This document shows positions 1 to 12,631 of a stretch of DNA of 21,958 nucleotides, piece after piece. The DNA comes from Paulinella micropora (taxonomy: Eukaryota; Cercozoa; Imbricatea; Euglyphida), in the NCBI GenBank assembly GCA_009731375.1, contig BJOX01000168.1, positions 721,331 through 743,288 on the forward strand. Direction: 5' to 3'. Position numbers and translations under genes: made by a program. Within the stretch, counting starts at the first letter, position 1; every line of letters begins with the position of its first letter. A model generated the notes under the pieces. That model was not told the DNA's origin, did no database searches, and was given only the letters and a program-made list of their open reading frames with translations.

Positions 1-91
<91 letters not shown>

Positions 92-187
92 ATCTACCTA
101 TCTACCTATCTACCCACCTACCTACCTATCTATCTATATATCTATCTATCTATCCATCCATCCATCCATCCATCTATCCATCTATCC

Positions 188-246
<59 letters not shown>

Positions 247-260
247 GACCTTTTCTCTAT

Positions 261-297
<37 letters not shown>

Positions 298-314
298 CGT
301 GTATCTATCTAACG

Positions 315-370
<56 letters not shown>

Positions 371-544
371 ATCCTTCTATCTACTCTATCTATCTATCTA
401 TCTGTCTATCTATCTACTCTATCTATCTATATCTATCTACATCTATCTGTCTATCTATCTATCTATATATCTATCTATCTATATATCTATCTATCTATAT
501 ATATATCTATCTATCTATCTATCTATCTATCTGTCTATCTATCC

Positions 545-584
<40 letters not shown>

Positions 585-604
585 GTCTGTCTATCTGTCT
601 ATCC

Positions 605-636
<32 letters not shown>

Positions 637-637
637 G

Positions 638-683
<46 letters not shown>

Positions 684-765
684 CTTCTATCTACTCTATC
701 TATCTATCTATCTATCTTTCTACTTCTATCTACTTTATCTATCTATATCTATAAATCTCTATAAA

Positions 766-817
<52 letters not shown>

Positions 818-859
818 CATCCATCCATCCATCCATCTATCTATCTATCTATCTATCTC

Positions 860-958
<99 letters not shown>

Positions 959-1228
959 ATCCTTCTATCTACTCTATCTATCTATCTATCTGTCTATCTA
1001 TCTACTCTATCTATCTATATCTATCTACATCTATCTGTCTATCTATCTATCTATATATCTATCTATCTATATATCTATCTATCTATATATATATCTATCT
1101 ATCTATCTATCTATCTATCTGTCTGTCTATCTATCTATCTATCTTTCTATCTTTCTATCCTTCTATCTACTCTATCTATCTATATCTATCTAAATCTATC
1201 TATCTATCTATATATCTATCTATCTATA

Positions 1229-1263
<35 letters not shown>

Positions 1264-1337
1264 ATATCTATCTATCTATCTGTCTATCTATCTATCTATC
1301 TATCTATCTACTCTTTCTATCTACTCTATCTATCTAC

Positions 1338-1380
<43 letters not shown>

Positions 1381-1389
1381 GTCTATCTG

Positions 1390-1454
<65 letters not shown>

Positions 1455-1470
1455 GTATCCTTCTATCTAC

Positions 1471-1513
<43 letters not shown>

Positions 1514-1619
1514 GTCTATCTGTCTATCTATCTATCTATCTATCTTTCTATCCTTCTATCTACTCTATCTATCTATATCTATCTATATCTATAAATATCT
1601 ATATATCTATCTATCTATC

Positions 1620-1682
<63 letters not shown>

Positions 1683-1785
1683 ATCTATCTATCTATCTAT
1701 CTATCTGTCTATATATCTATCTATCTATATCTATCTATCTATCTATCTATCTATATCTATCTATCTATATCTATCTATCTATCTA

Positions 1786-1843
<58 letters not shown>

Positions 1844-2007
1844 GCTATCTATCTAGCTAGCTAGCTAGCTAGCTACCTGGCTACCTGGCTATCTATATAT
1901 CTATCTATCTATCTATATATATATCTACCTACCTATCTACCTACCTATCTATCTATCTATCTATCTGTCTATCTATCTATCTATCTGTCTATCTATCTAT
2001 CTATCTG

Positions 2008-2060
<53 letters not shown>

Positions 2061-2092
2061 ATATCTGTATATCTGTCTGTCTGTCTGTCTCT
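1..2092. repeat. (TC)n then imperfect (TATC)n array
   Basis: (TC)n to about 87, then (TATC)n with CCAT, TGTC, TATA, TTTC and TAGC variants. The block 364-536 is repeated, apparently exactly, at 952-1124. A cassette CCTTCTATCTACTCTATC recurs near 373, 684, 961, 1159, 1459 and 1553. A (TAGC)n patch lies near 1841-1875. No gene seen. Confidence 0.95.
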
Positions 2093-2636
<544 letters not shown>

Positions 2637-2637
2637 C

Positions 2638-2691
<54 letters not shown>

Positions 2692-2733
2692 GTCTATCTG
2701 TCTATCTGTCTGTCTCTCTATCCTTGTTGTTAG

Positions 2734-2811
2734 GAAGAGGAATATAGACTAAACACGCACCCCGCTGCTTGGGCAGACAAAATCGAAGAAAGCAAGTATG
2801 AGGCAGAGATG
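2734..2811 (+). CDS. Exon 1 (first visible), N-terminal extension of the PUS1-like protein
   Basis: The acceptor is TTGTTGTTAG|GAA and the donor GAGATG|GTAACG. The 78 nt hold exactly 26 codons, phase 0 at both ends, reading EEEYRLNTHPAAWADKIEES followed by KYEAEM. The composition is charged and globular, unlike the SSR frames around it. It is the only place where the two halves (5' edge ending CACCCCGCT, 3' edge starting CACCCCGCT) are joined in an open frame: downstream half copies read CGCTTCGGG where this exon reads CGCTGCTTGGG, which shifts the frame. No ATG start is visible, so more exons probably lie upstream. PUS1 N-termini are variable, so membership in the gene rests on strand, phase and the same edge-duplication pattern. 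Confidence 0.7.
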
Positions 2812-2880
2812 GTAACGATAGATAGACAGACAGACAGACAGATAGACAAATAGATAGACAGATAGCAGATAGATAGATAG

Positions 2881-3377
<497 letters not shown>

Positions 3378-3380
3378 AAC

Positions 3381-3462
<82 letters not shown>

Positions 3463-3463
3463 T

Positions 3464-3519
<56 letters not shown>

Positions 3520-3560
3520 CATCTATCTATCTATCTTTCTATCTATCTATCTATCTATCC
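3378..3560. repeat. (TATC)n array
   Basis: Near-pure (TATC)n with a TGTC patch and one TTTC. It is the reverse complement of the (GATA)n at 3065-3344, so the two could pair. Confidence 0.95.
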
Positions 3561-4033
3561 GATTTTTTGAAATGGGTACCATCTGTCGACAGACAGAGAA
3601 TTAGGGGATGGTGTGGGTGCGCTGGGCCCGTGGTGGGGTGCCTTATGTGTGCCTAGCCATACGCCTATAAGTCACATGCCGAAATAGCGAGGGGAAGCAC
3701 AATCCTGTTCCCTCAGGGTGCCCTTTCTCGCTTGTTGAGCCCGGAATAAAACCCACAGTGCTCTGTCGGTTTATACTAGACTGTCGAACAGTCTCGAAAC
3801 TCCATCTGCTTACTGGGTCCTCTGTAATGGAGGTGGGAGCTCGTTCTGCAAGGGGCGCTTATGGAACGAGCCCTGGCCCCGCCTGGTACTAGGGAGATTT
3901 GGTATCGCCTGTATCAGTCCCTTCCGTGCAAACATCACGGCTTAGCTGGGCATCGGGTTAATACTTTACCCACAGACTTCCTTGGTTGACGAAATCAGAA
4001 GCTCCTTTTTTCTGGCATTAGTCGATATCTCAT
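3561..4033 (+). mobile_element. Dispersed repeat R1, long copy with (TATC)n tail
   Basis: Unique-looking sequence whose last 215 bp (from 3819, CCTCTGTAATGGAGGTGGGA) recur at 12632-12847 with roughly ten differences. Both copies end GTCGATATCTCATC or GTCGATATTTCATC and pass into (TATC)n. The second copy is shorter at its 5' side. Shared 3' end, SSR tail and 5' truncation suggest a non-LTR retroelement or SINE-like family. AGACTGTCGAACAGTCT at about 3778 is a perfect small hairpin. No coding domain is recognised. Confidence 0.65.
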
Positions 4034-4133
4034 CTATCTATCTATCTACCTATTTGTCTACCTATCTACCTACCTATCTATCTACCTACCTACCTACCTA
4101 CCTACCTACCTACCCCCCTACCCCCCTACCTAC

Positions 4134-4166
<33 letters not shown>

Positions 4167-4199
4167 CATCTATCCATCTATCCATCCATCCATCCACCC

Positions 4200-4242
<43 letters not shown>

Positions 4243-4400
4243 CATCCATCTATCCATCCATCCATCCATCCATCCATCTATCCATATCCATCCATTTATC
4301 CACCCACCCATACTTCCTACCTACCTGTCATTCATCCATCCATCCATCCACCTACCTACCTACATACATCCTAACTATACATCCTACCTACCTGTCATAG
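4034..4400. repeat. (CTAC)n, (TATC)n and (CATC)n array
   Basis: Mixed tetranucleotides in blocks, with a cassette TACTTCCTACCTACCTGTCA repeated here and within the exon 2 edge array. No gene seen. Confidence 0.9.
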
Positions 4401-4910
4401 TTGCACCCTGGTGCGATCCACTATAAAGGCATGACAAAAAAAAACATCCATACATCCATTCATCCATCCATCCATCCATCCATCCCACCATCCCACCATC
4501 CATCCATCCATCTATCCATCCATCCATCCACCCACCCACCTACCTACATACATACTTCCTACCTATCTGTCATTCATCCATCCATCCATCCACCTACCTA
4601 CCTACATACTTCCTACCTATCTGTCATAGTTGCACCCTGGTGCGATCCACTATAAAGGCATGACAAAAAAAAACATCCATTCATCCATCCATCCATCCAT
4701 CCATCCATCCCACCATCCATCCCACCATCCATCCATCTATCCATCCAATCATCCATCCATCCACCCACCTACATACTTCCTACCTACCTGTCATTCATCC
4801 ATCCATCCATCCACCTACCTACCTACATGCATCCTACCTATACATCCTACCTACCTGTCATAGTTGCACCCTGGTGCGATCCACTATAAAGGCATGACAA
4901 AAAAAAACAT
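4401..4910 (+). repeat. Three upstream copies of the exon 2 5' edge separated by (CATC)n/(CTAC)n
   Basis: Copies lie at 4401-4447, 4630-4676 and 4864-4910, and the complete exon at 5077 is the fourth. Each begins after CCTGTCATAG with TTGCACCCTGGTGCGATCC and continues through the A9 run to ACAT, where it passes into CCAT repeats. Spacing is 229, 234 and 213 bp. All copies stop at the same base, so one junction was copied rather than formed repeatedly. The edge itself looks unchanged between copies while the SSR interior varies in length. Confidence 0.9.
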
Positions 4911-5076
4911 CCATACATCCATTCATCCATCCATCCATCCATCCATCCCGCCATCCATCCATCTATCCATCCATCCATCCATCCATCCACCCACCTACAT
5001 ACTTCCTACCTACCTGTCATCCATCCATCCATCCATCCACCTACCTACCTACATACTTCCTACCTACCTGTCATAG

Positions 5077-5180
5077 TTGCACCCTGGTGCGATCCACTAT
5101 AAAGGCATGACAAAAAAAAACATGGGCTTCTTAGTTTCCTATAATGGTTCTGATTACGGAGGCCTCCAAATCAACCCCAG
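5077..5180 (+). CDS. Exon 2: first strand and loop of the pseudouridine synthase fold
   Basis: The acceptor is CCTGTCATAG|TTG and the donor AACCCCAG|GTATAT. It holds 34 codons plus 2 nt (phase 0 in, phase 2 out). It reads [15 protein letters not shown] and then [19 protein letters not shown]. The latter matches the PUS1/TruA start region, where a hydrophobic strand leads into GY.G..Y.G.Q.NP. The MTKKN stretch is a basic lead-in of the kind seen in PUS1 proteins. TATAAA within it is the codons Tyr-Lys, not a promoter. GCACC CT GGTGC near the start can form a small hairpin. Confidence 0.85.
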
Positions 5181-5181
5181 G

Positions 5182-5215
<34 letters not shown>

Positions 5216-5233
5216 TAGATAGATGGACAGATG

Positions 5234-5310
<77 letters not shown>

Positions 5311-5352
5311 GTAGGTAGGTAGATAGGTAGGTAGGTAGGTAGGTAGGTAAGT
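5181..5352. repeat. (TA)n(GA)n(GATA)n(GGTA)n in intron 2
   Basis: Ordered blocks starting immediately at the exon 2 donor. A longer version with (GACA)n fills 5382-5615, so the SSR order was copied with the exon edge. Confidence 0.9.
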
Positions 5353-5642
<290 letters not shown>

Positions 5643-5669
5643 AAATGATACATCGAGAGATGAACATAC

Positions 5670-5721
<52 letters not shown>

Positions 5722-5748
5722 TGTCTACCTATCTGTCTGCTCCTGCAG

Positions 5749-5784
5749 TGCTCGAAGAAGTGAAAAGGAGTTGTGCGAATCTAT

Positions 5785-5785
<1 letters not shown>
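5749..5785 (+). repeat. Divergent upstream copy of the exon 3 5' edge
   Basis: CTGCTCCTGCAG precedes TGCTCGAAGAAGTG and AAAAGGAGTTGTGCG. Read in the exon 3 phase this gives [12 protein letters not shown], clearly related to ARTIEKELFEAF but with about half of the residues changed. It runs into (TATC)n without a donor. It is the most diverged edge copy in the window and so probably the oldest. Confidence 0.65.
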
Positions 5786-5879
<94 letters not shown>

Positions 5880-5892
5880 CCTACCTACCTAC

Positions 5893-5975
<83 letters not shown>

Positions 5976-6062
5976 GCTATCTAGCTATCTATCTATCTAT
6001 CTATCTGTCTGTCTACCTACCTACCTACCTACCTATCTATCTATCTATCCATCTATCTATCC

Positions 6063-6133
<71 letters not shown>

Positions 6134-6149
6134 CATATCTATCTATCTG

Positions 6150-6216
<67 letters not shown>

Positions 6217-6313
6217 GTCTGTCNNNNNNNNNNGTCTATCTACCTACCTATCTACCTACCTATCTATCTATCTATCCATCTATCTATCCATCTATCTATC
6301 CATCTATCTATCC

Positions 6314-6365
<52 letters not shown>
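5786..6365. repeat. (TATC)n/(CTAC)n array with 10-N gap
   Basis: Near-pure TATC with CTAC and CCAT blocks. The gap is at 6224-6233. The array is the complement of the (GATA)n at 5205-5320 and 5530-5600. Confidence 0.95.
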
Positions 6366-6366
<1 letters not shown>

Positions 6367-6710
6367 CCTCCTCAAGACCCCACTCTCCATTTTGCCTTTT
6401 TCTTCAAACCTCTTGGAGAAGATTTTGCTCATGTCCACCCTTTACGAAGATCCTTCGAGCCTCCTCGAAAAGAAGAGTCCAAAAGTGCACGTCCATCCGG
6501 ACTATAAGTCACAACCCGGCATTGTCAACCCGGATTCCACCCACAGTGTTGACGCCGAGACATACTCTCATTTCGTCCAAGAAGTGCCCCGAAAGAACCA
6601 ATCGAAATAAGAAAGCACCTGATTTTGCCATCAACACCAAGCGTATGGAAAGACATTGAAGAAGAACTCCAATCCGCCCTCCCTCTCATCCTCCCCTTAT
6701 CTCTCATCCT
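6366..6710. other. Non-SSR segment of unknown nature in intron 2
   Basis: It holds an open frame of about 80 non-repeat codons on + (through 6610) and overlapping frames on both strands, but no acceptor or donor is needed here because exons 2 and 3 already join in phase. CACTCTCCAT...TTGCCTTTTTCTTCAA occurs here and again at about 6869-6902, where seven bases are added. It is probably part of a degenerate mobile element joined to R2. I recognise no protein. Confidence 0.4.
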
Positions 6711-7043
6711 GCATTCCGTCATAGCCGTCCAGTGTTGCATAGCCCGGGCTAGGTCCCTTCGGGGGTTTAGGCCTTTACACAATGTCATCATTGTAGCTTG
6801 CGCAAGCTTACGGTGCTCAAAACACTTGGACTAACGGCTTCCTTTTCTTTCTCTTCTTCCTTATCCTCCCACTCTCCATTCCTAGATTGCCTTTTTCTTC
6901 AACGTCCTTCCTCCTCTTCTTTTTCCAGAACACAGTCTACCCGTGATTCCCATCCCGGCCACATGCACAGTACACAAATTACTGTTTGATGTGAAACTGC
7001 GTTCCTTTGCAAGGACTACATTCCTTTGCGACATCTCATCTAT
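6711..7043 (+). mobile_element. Dispersed repeat R2, copy 1, with (TATC)n tail
   Basis: It begins GCATTCCGTCATAGCCGTCC and ends TTTGCGACATCTCATC, followed by (TATC)n. The same 330 bp recur at 13363-13694 with few differences. The terminal CGA(T/C)ATCTCATC is shared with R1. The flank upstream differs between the two copies. The segment contains pyrimidine-rich TTTCTTTCTCTTCTTCC. No coding domain is recognised. Confidence 0.65.
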
Positions 7044-7405
<362 letters not shown>

Positions 7406-7622
7406 CTCCCGGAGGTCTTCCCTCCCCTCGATGTAAGAAAAATTGGTCGAGGGGGCGGGACATTGGCGATGAAGACCAACCCTCCTAGAGCAAGCTGCAC
7501 CACATGCCAGTTGGCTACCTCGCAAGGCTGCGCAATGATATCTGTGGTGTTTTCTCTGAGCTCTCCCATAAAAGCTACTTACCCTGCACTTTGTGCTTGG
7601 TAAGCGGATCCCCTCGCTTAAG

Positions 7623-7657
<35 letters not shown>

Positions 7658-7743
7658 GGGGGGGGGGGGGGGGGGGNNNNNNNNNNGAGGATGCCTCCTG
7701 GTAGGACGCCTATGGTCTTTTTGCTGTGCGATGCTCATAAACA

Positions 7744-7744
<1 letters not shown>
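7406..7744. other. Unassigned unique segment, poly-G run and 10-N gap
   Basis: 7406-7620 is non-repetitive and matches nothing else in the window. 7623-7676 is almost pure G, broken by one CCC, and ends at the gap 7677-7686. 7687-7744 is unique again. No splice-compatible exon is required here. Confidence 0.6.
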
Positions 7745-7803
<59 letters not shown>

Positions 7804-7960
7804 TTATCTACCTACCTACCTACCTACCTACCTATCTATCTATCTACTATCTACCTACCTACCTACCTATCTACCTACCTACCTACCTACCTACCTACCT
7901 ACCTATCTACCTACCTACCTACCTACCTACCTACCTACTTACCTTCCTTTCTTTCTATGT
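7745..7960. repeat. (TATC)n then (CTAC)n array
   Basis: It runs up to the exon 3 5' edge copy at 7972 and ends in CCTTCCTTTCTTTC, which serves as that edge's pyrimidine tract. Confidence 0.9.
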
Positions 7961-7971
7961 ATATCCTGCAG

Positions 7972-8005
7972 CGCTCGCACCATTGAGAAGGAGCTGTTTG
8001 AAGCT
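7972..8005 (+). repeat. Upstream copy of the exon 3 5' edge
   Basis: It follows TATATCCTGCAG and is identical to exon 3 through GAAGCT. It then changes to CTGTAGAGAG and enters (GA)n, so TTCTACAAG and the normal donor are missing. GCTCTGTAG would give a stop in the exon frame if read through. Confidence 0.85.
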
Positions 8006-8118
8006 CTGTAGAGAGAGAGAGAGAGAGAGAGAGAGATAAATAGATATGTATGCAATATATACAGATATGTACGAAAGCTTGGAGAAGTAGAAGAAACAAA
8101 GAGAAGAGAGCGCGAGAG

Positions 8119-8167
<49 letters not shown>

Positions 8168-8187
8168 ACCTTGTACATTCCCTGCAG

Positions 8188-8230
8188 CGCTCGCACCATT
8201 GAGAAGGAGCTGTTTGAAGCTTTCTACAAG
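8188..8230 (+). CDS. Exon 3: ARTIEKELFEAFYK segment
   Basis: The acceptor is CATTCCCTGCAG|C and the donor TACAAG|GTATTT. The 43 nt hold 1 nt completing the split codon from exon 2 (AG+C, Ser) and 14 codons reading ARTIEKELFEAFYK. PUS1 proteins have a TIE..L..AL..AG element directly after the G.Q.NP motif, so position and sequence both fit. The exon lies inside the loop of a 69-bp inverted repeat, with (AG)n before it and (TC)n after it. Confidence 0.88.
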
Positions 8231-8258
8231 GTATTTTCTCTCTCTCTCTCTCTCTCTC

Positions 8259-8602
<344 letters not shown>

Positions 8603-8708
8603 ACTCTCTCGCTCTCTCGCGCGCTCTCTCTCTCGTCTCTTTGTTTCTTCTACTTCTCCAAGCTTTCGTACATATATGTATATATTGCATACATATCTAT
8701 TTATCCAT

Positions 8709-8709
8709 C

Positions 8710-8802
<93 letters not shown>

Positions 8803-8804
8803 AT

Positions 8805-8829
<25 letters not shown>
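8709..8829. repeat. (TC)n(TA)n(TG)n(TA)n
   Basis: Successive dinucleotide blocks, ending at the left arm of the palindrome. Confidence 0.95.
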
Positions 8830-8835
<6 letters not shown>

Positions 8836-9226
8836 GTGTGGCGGACCTGTCTATTCGTATATCAAATACAAGCACAGAAAAGACGAAAAACACACCTATG
8901 TTTTACAAAAACACACCTATGTTTTACAAAAACACACCTTTGTTTTTACAAAAATACGACAAACTAAGCACACTAAGAGAGATTTAGTCAAAATGACGAC
9001 AAAAACCATATTTTATTATCATAAAATATATATAAATTTCATTTATATGGTTTTTGTCGTCATTTTGACTAAATCTCTCTTAGTGTGCTTAGTTTGTCGT
9101 ATTTTTGTAAAAACAAAGGTGTGTTTTTGTAAAACATAGGTGTGTTTTTGTAAAACATAGGTGTGTTTTTCGTCTTTTCTGTGCTTGTATTTGATATACG
9201 AATAGACAGGTCCGCCACACATAAAT
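8830..9226. repeat. Long palindrome: 182-bp arms, 33-bp spacer
   Basis: The left arm is 8830-9011 and the right arm 9045-9226. Read by eye they are exact reverse complements with no indel: positions sum to 18056 at both the outer and inner ends. The ends are TTTATGTGTGGCGGACC and GGTCCGCCACACATAAA. Each arm carries a 21-bp motif (ACACCTATGTTTTACAAAAAC) in about three copies. The spacer 9012-9044 is AT-rich and not symmetrical. It could be a foldback or MITE-like element. The open frame running through it only reflects the palindrome. Confidence 0.92.
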
Positions 9227-9980
9227 GATCATGCGGAAAGTGGAAAAGTTGTAAAAGTCCGCATCGAAAAACAGAAAGTTGTCCAAAAAGTCAAGGTGTC
9301 GCGGTTGCAAACTTTTGCACCTTTGTTACCTCGGCCTGACCTTTCTCGTCTGCGGTGTTGCCGATATTGGTCCATTTTTTTGCTGATATGGTCAAAATTG
9401 GAGGGATTTTAAAAGTTGAATGGGGGAGGGGGGCAACAAACGAAGTTCGTGGGGGGAGGGGGGCGGTAGCCTCACGACTAAGGGAGACGGCAGGGGGGAC
9501 TATAAGGGCACTGTTAAGAGTTGTAAAGAATGTGAGGTGGCAAGGCTAGATATAATGAAATAACTCTTATAAAGTGTCCTTTTTTTAAAAAGTCCTTCTT
9601 TTTTTTTTGAAATACGTATTTTTTTTTTGTTCGAAATGCTTTTTTTTTTTTTTTTAAAAGTTTAAAAAAATCAAAGAAGTTTGAAAAAATACATAAGGAA
9701 TTACTAATTTTTTCAAATCTTATCCCTTTTTGATTTATGGTCTATTTTTAATAGGAGTGTTATTTTATCTGTAATAAGTCTTATTATTAATTTGAGCAAA
9801 AAGTCCCCTTTTTTTCAAAAATAAGGTTCAAGTTCTTTGAAATTAATAGTAAGAGTTTTTATAAATAAACGAGGCTAAAAAAGGTGTCCTAAAAAAAGTC
9901 CTTTTTATTTCGGAGTCGGCCAGACCATATAGAGAGGGTGGCATACACTCGGCCTTATTGGATATGGTCATTAAGACAGG
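9227..9980. other. AT-rich non-SSR segment in intron 3
   Basis: No exon is needed between exons 3 and 4. 9420-9500 has G-rich patches (GGGGGAGGGGGG). 9577-9920 has several GTCC motifs next to T or A runs (GTGTCCTTTTTTTAAAAAGTCC, and similar at about 9803 and 9884), which look like decayed copies of one short repeat. Origin unknown. Confidence 0.5.
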
Positions 9981-9988
9981 GGACCAAA

Positions 9989-10562
<574 letters not shown>

Positions 10563-10568
10563 GTATAG

Positions 10569-10630
10569 GCTGGTCTGATTTCGTACGAGAACTTCGCAGA
10601 TGGCCTTTTGCAAAAAGTACAGTGGCAGAG
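10569..10630 (+). CDS. Exon 4: AGLISYENF...VQWQR segment
   Basis: The acceptor is ATATGTATAG|GCT and the donor GGCAGAG|GTAATT. It holds 20 codons plus 2 nt (phase 0 in, 2 out) reading AGLISYENFADGLLQKVQWQ, with Arg completed by exon 5. In PUS1 proteins the AG.I..EN element leads into a W.R motif just before the catalytic loop. No extra copies were seen. The upstream intron ends in (AC)n, (CATA)n and (TA)n. The downstream one starts with (TG)n. Confidence 0.88.
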
Positions 10631-10640
10631 GTAATTATAG

Positions 10641-10716
10641 TATGTGTGTGTGTGTGTGTGTGTCTGTTTGTTGTGTGTGCGTGTGTGTGTGTGTGTGTGT
10701 CTGTGTGTGTCTGTGT

Positions 10717-10755
<39 letters not shown>

Positions 10756-10825
10756 TGTCTGTCTGTCTGTCCGTTTGTTGTGTGTGTGAGCTTGGGGGGG
10801 GGGGGGGGGGGGGGGNNNNNNNNNN
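10641..10825. repeat. (TG)n, poly-G and 10-N gap in intron 4
   Basis: (TG)n with TCTG and TTTG variants; GTTTGTTGTGTG occurs at about 10666 and 10772. Poly-G at 10794-10815 ends at the gap 10816-10825. Confidence 0.95.
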
Positions 10826-10889
10826 ACAAAAACAAGTACACATACATACATCTTCTCTTACAAAAGGCAATTTGGGTGTTGTCGGTTAG

Positions 10890-10932
10890 GACTGCTCGTA
10901 CTGATAAAGGAGTACACGCAGTAGCGAATGTG
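10890..10932 (+). CDS. Exon 5: catalytic loop TARTDKGVHA
   Basis: The acceptor is GTTGTCGGTTAG|G and the donor AATGTG|GTACTA. It holds 1 nt plus 14 codons reading TARTDKGVHAVANV. ARTDKGV is the signature of the TruA/PUS1 family and its Asp is the catalytic nucleophile (established for the family); here the codon is GAT at 10903-10905. An alternative acceptor further upstream (CAAAAG|GC) keeps an open frame but breaks the phase with exon 4, so the start at 10890 is preferred. The intron before it is only 259 bp as assembled, contains (TG)n, poly-G and a gap, and may be longer in reality. Confidence 0.92.
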
Positions 10933-10965
10933 GTACTAACTGCTTGCTTGTTCTTTCTTGCTTTT

Positions 10966-11046
10966 TGCTTCTTCTTCTTCTTCTTCTTCTTCTTCTTCTT
11001 CTTCTTCTTCTTCTTCTTCTTCTTCTTCTTCTTCCTTCTTTCTTCT

Positions 11047-11093
<47 letters not shown>

Positions 11094-11312
11094 TTCTTCT
11101 TCTTCTTCTTCTTTCTTCTTCTCTTTCTTCTTCTTCTTCTTCTTCTTCTTCTTTTTCTTCTTCTTCTTCTTCTTCTTCTTCTTCTTCTTCATCTTCTTCT
11201 TCTTCTTCTTTCTCCTCCTCCTCCTCCTCCTCCTCTTCTTCTTCTTCTTCTTCTTCTTGCTTCTTCTTCTTCTTGCTTCTTCTTCTTCTTGCTTCTTCTT
11301 CTTCTTGCTTCT

Positions 11313-11359
<47 letters not shown>

Positions 11360-11803
11360 TTCTTCTTCTTCTTCTCTTCTTCTTCTTCTTCTTCTTCTTC
11401 TTCTTCTTGCTTCTTCTTCTTCTTGCTTCTTCTTCTTGCTTCTTCTTCTTCTTCTTCTTCTTCTTCTTCTTCTTCTTCTTCTTCTTCTTCTTCTTCTTCT
11501 TCTTCTTCTGCTTCTTCTTCTGCTTCTTCTTCTGCTTCTTCTTCTTCTTCTTCTTCTTCTTCTTCTTCTTCTTCTTCTTCTTCTTCTTCTGCTTCTTCTG
11601 CTTCTTCTTCTTCTTCTTCTTCTTCTTCTCCTCCTTCTCCTTCTCCTTCTCCTTCTCCTTCTTCTTCTTCTTCTTCTTCCTCTTCCCCCCTTCCTTTTTC
11701 TTATTTTCTTCTCTTTTCTGTCTTTGTCTCTTTGTCTTTCTGTCTTTGTCTTTGTCTCGTTGTGTATTTGTCTTTCTCTTTTTTTCCCTCTTTCCGCCCT
11801 TTT

Positions 11804-11804
<1 letters not shown>
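10966..11804. repeat. (CTT)n array with pyrimidine-rich end, intron 5
   Basis: About 700 bp of CTT with CTC, GCTT and CTGCTT variants, then TTTGTCTTTCTGTC-type sequence. Long Leu, Ser and Phe frames are translations of the repeat. The strand is almost purely pyrimidine. Confidence 0.97.
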
Positions 11805-11892
<88 letters not shown>

Positions 11893-11907
11893 CTATCTAT
11901 CTATCTT

Positions 11908-11990
<83 letters not shown>
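11805..11990. repeat. (GATA)n/(TATC)n head-to-head palindrome
   Basis: (GATA)n runs to 11891 and turns directly into (TATC)n with the centre AGATCT. Arms are about 85-95 bp and imperfect only at a GAAA and a CTTT interruption that are out of register. Confidence 0.9.
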
Positions 11991-11991
<1 letters not shown>

Positions 11992-12080
11992 CTCTTCGCT
12001 TCCCCTTGCTCAAGCATAATTAAGATTAGCTGCTACTACTCCTCTTGCTGCAGCGTCTCGACGTGAGGTGATCAAGCATC
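11991..12080. other. Short non-SSR segment in intron 5
   Basis: About 80 bp, including TTGCTGCAG and GTGAGGTGATC. It could be mistaken for a 14-nt exon, but inclusion would break the frame between exons 5 and 6. Confidence 0.4.
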
Positions 12081-12104
12081 TATAGATAGATAGATAGATA
12101 GATG

Positions 12105-12161
<57 letters not shown>

Positions 12162-12234
12162 GTAGGTAGGTAGGTAGATAGGTAGATAGGTAGATAGGTA
12201 GATAGGTAGATAGGTAGGTAGGTAGGTAGGTAGG

Positions 12235-12299
<65 letters not shown>

Positions 12300-12540
12300 C
12301 AGACATACATACATACATACATACATACCATAACATAACATAACATAACATACAAACATACATGCATACATGCATGCATGCATACATGCATACATACATA
12401 CATACACACACACACATACATACATACATACATACATACATACATACATACATACATAGGTACATACATACAAGCATACATACGTACATACATACATACA
12501 TACATAGGTACATAGGTGCATGCATACATACACACATACA
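12081..12540. repeat. (GATA)n/(GGTA)n then (CATA)n array
   Basis: GATA to about 12299 with a GGTA block in the middle, then ACAT repeats with AACAT and GCAT variants up to the exon 6 acceptor region. Confidence 0.95.
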
Positions 12541-12556
12541 TGTTTTATGTGTTTAG

Positions 12557-12595
12557 ATCCAGCTGAAGTGTCCAAAGCTTCCCAACATGATTGAG
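12557..12595 (+). CDS. Exon 6: [13 protein letters not shown] segment
   Basis: The acceptor is TTTATGTGTTTAG|ATC and the donor ATTGAG|GTCTAT. The 39 nt are 13 codons, phase 0 at both ends. After the catalytic loop, PUS1 proteins have a strand of the type VVSLKL, then a short variable stretch, then a helix leading to [19 protein letters not shown] fills exactly that gap between exons 5 and 7. No edge copies were seen. Confidence 0.82.
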
Positions 12596-12631
12596 GTCTA
12601 TCTGTCCATCTATCTATCTATCTATCTATCT

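Noticed and set aside
4420-4445. TATAAA motif repeated four times as a promoter
   Set aside because: It is the Tyr-Lys codon pair inside exon 2 and its edge copies; no transcription start context is seen.
6366-6610. Possible exon or gene in the non-SSR open frame
   Set aside because: Exons 2 and 3 join in phase without it, no protein family is recognised, and it adjoins dispersed repeat R2, so a mobile-element relic is more likely.
8783-9139. Open frames through the palindrome on both strands
   Set aside because: The two frames mirror each other because the arms are reverse complements. Composition and context do not suggest a protein.
10944-11814. Leu-, Ser- or Phe-rich frames of up to 400 codons, and Lys/Glu frames on the opposite strand
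   Set aside because: They are pure (CTT)n translations. The same applies at 16910-18350 and 19566-20270.
12043-12075. A possible 14-nt microexon after TTGCTGCAG
   Set aside because: Exons 5 and 6 both meet in phase 0; adding 14 nt would break the frame.
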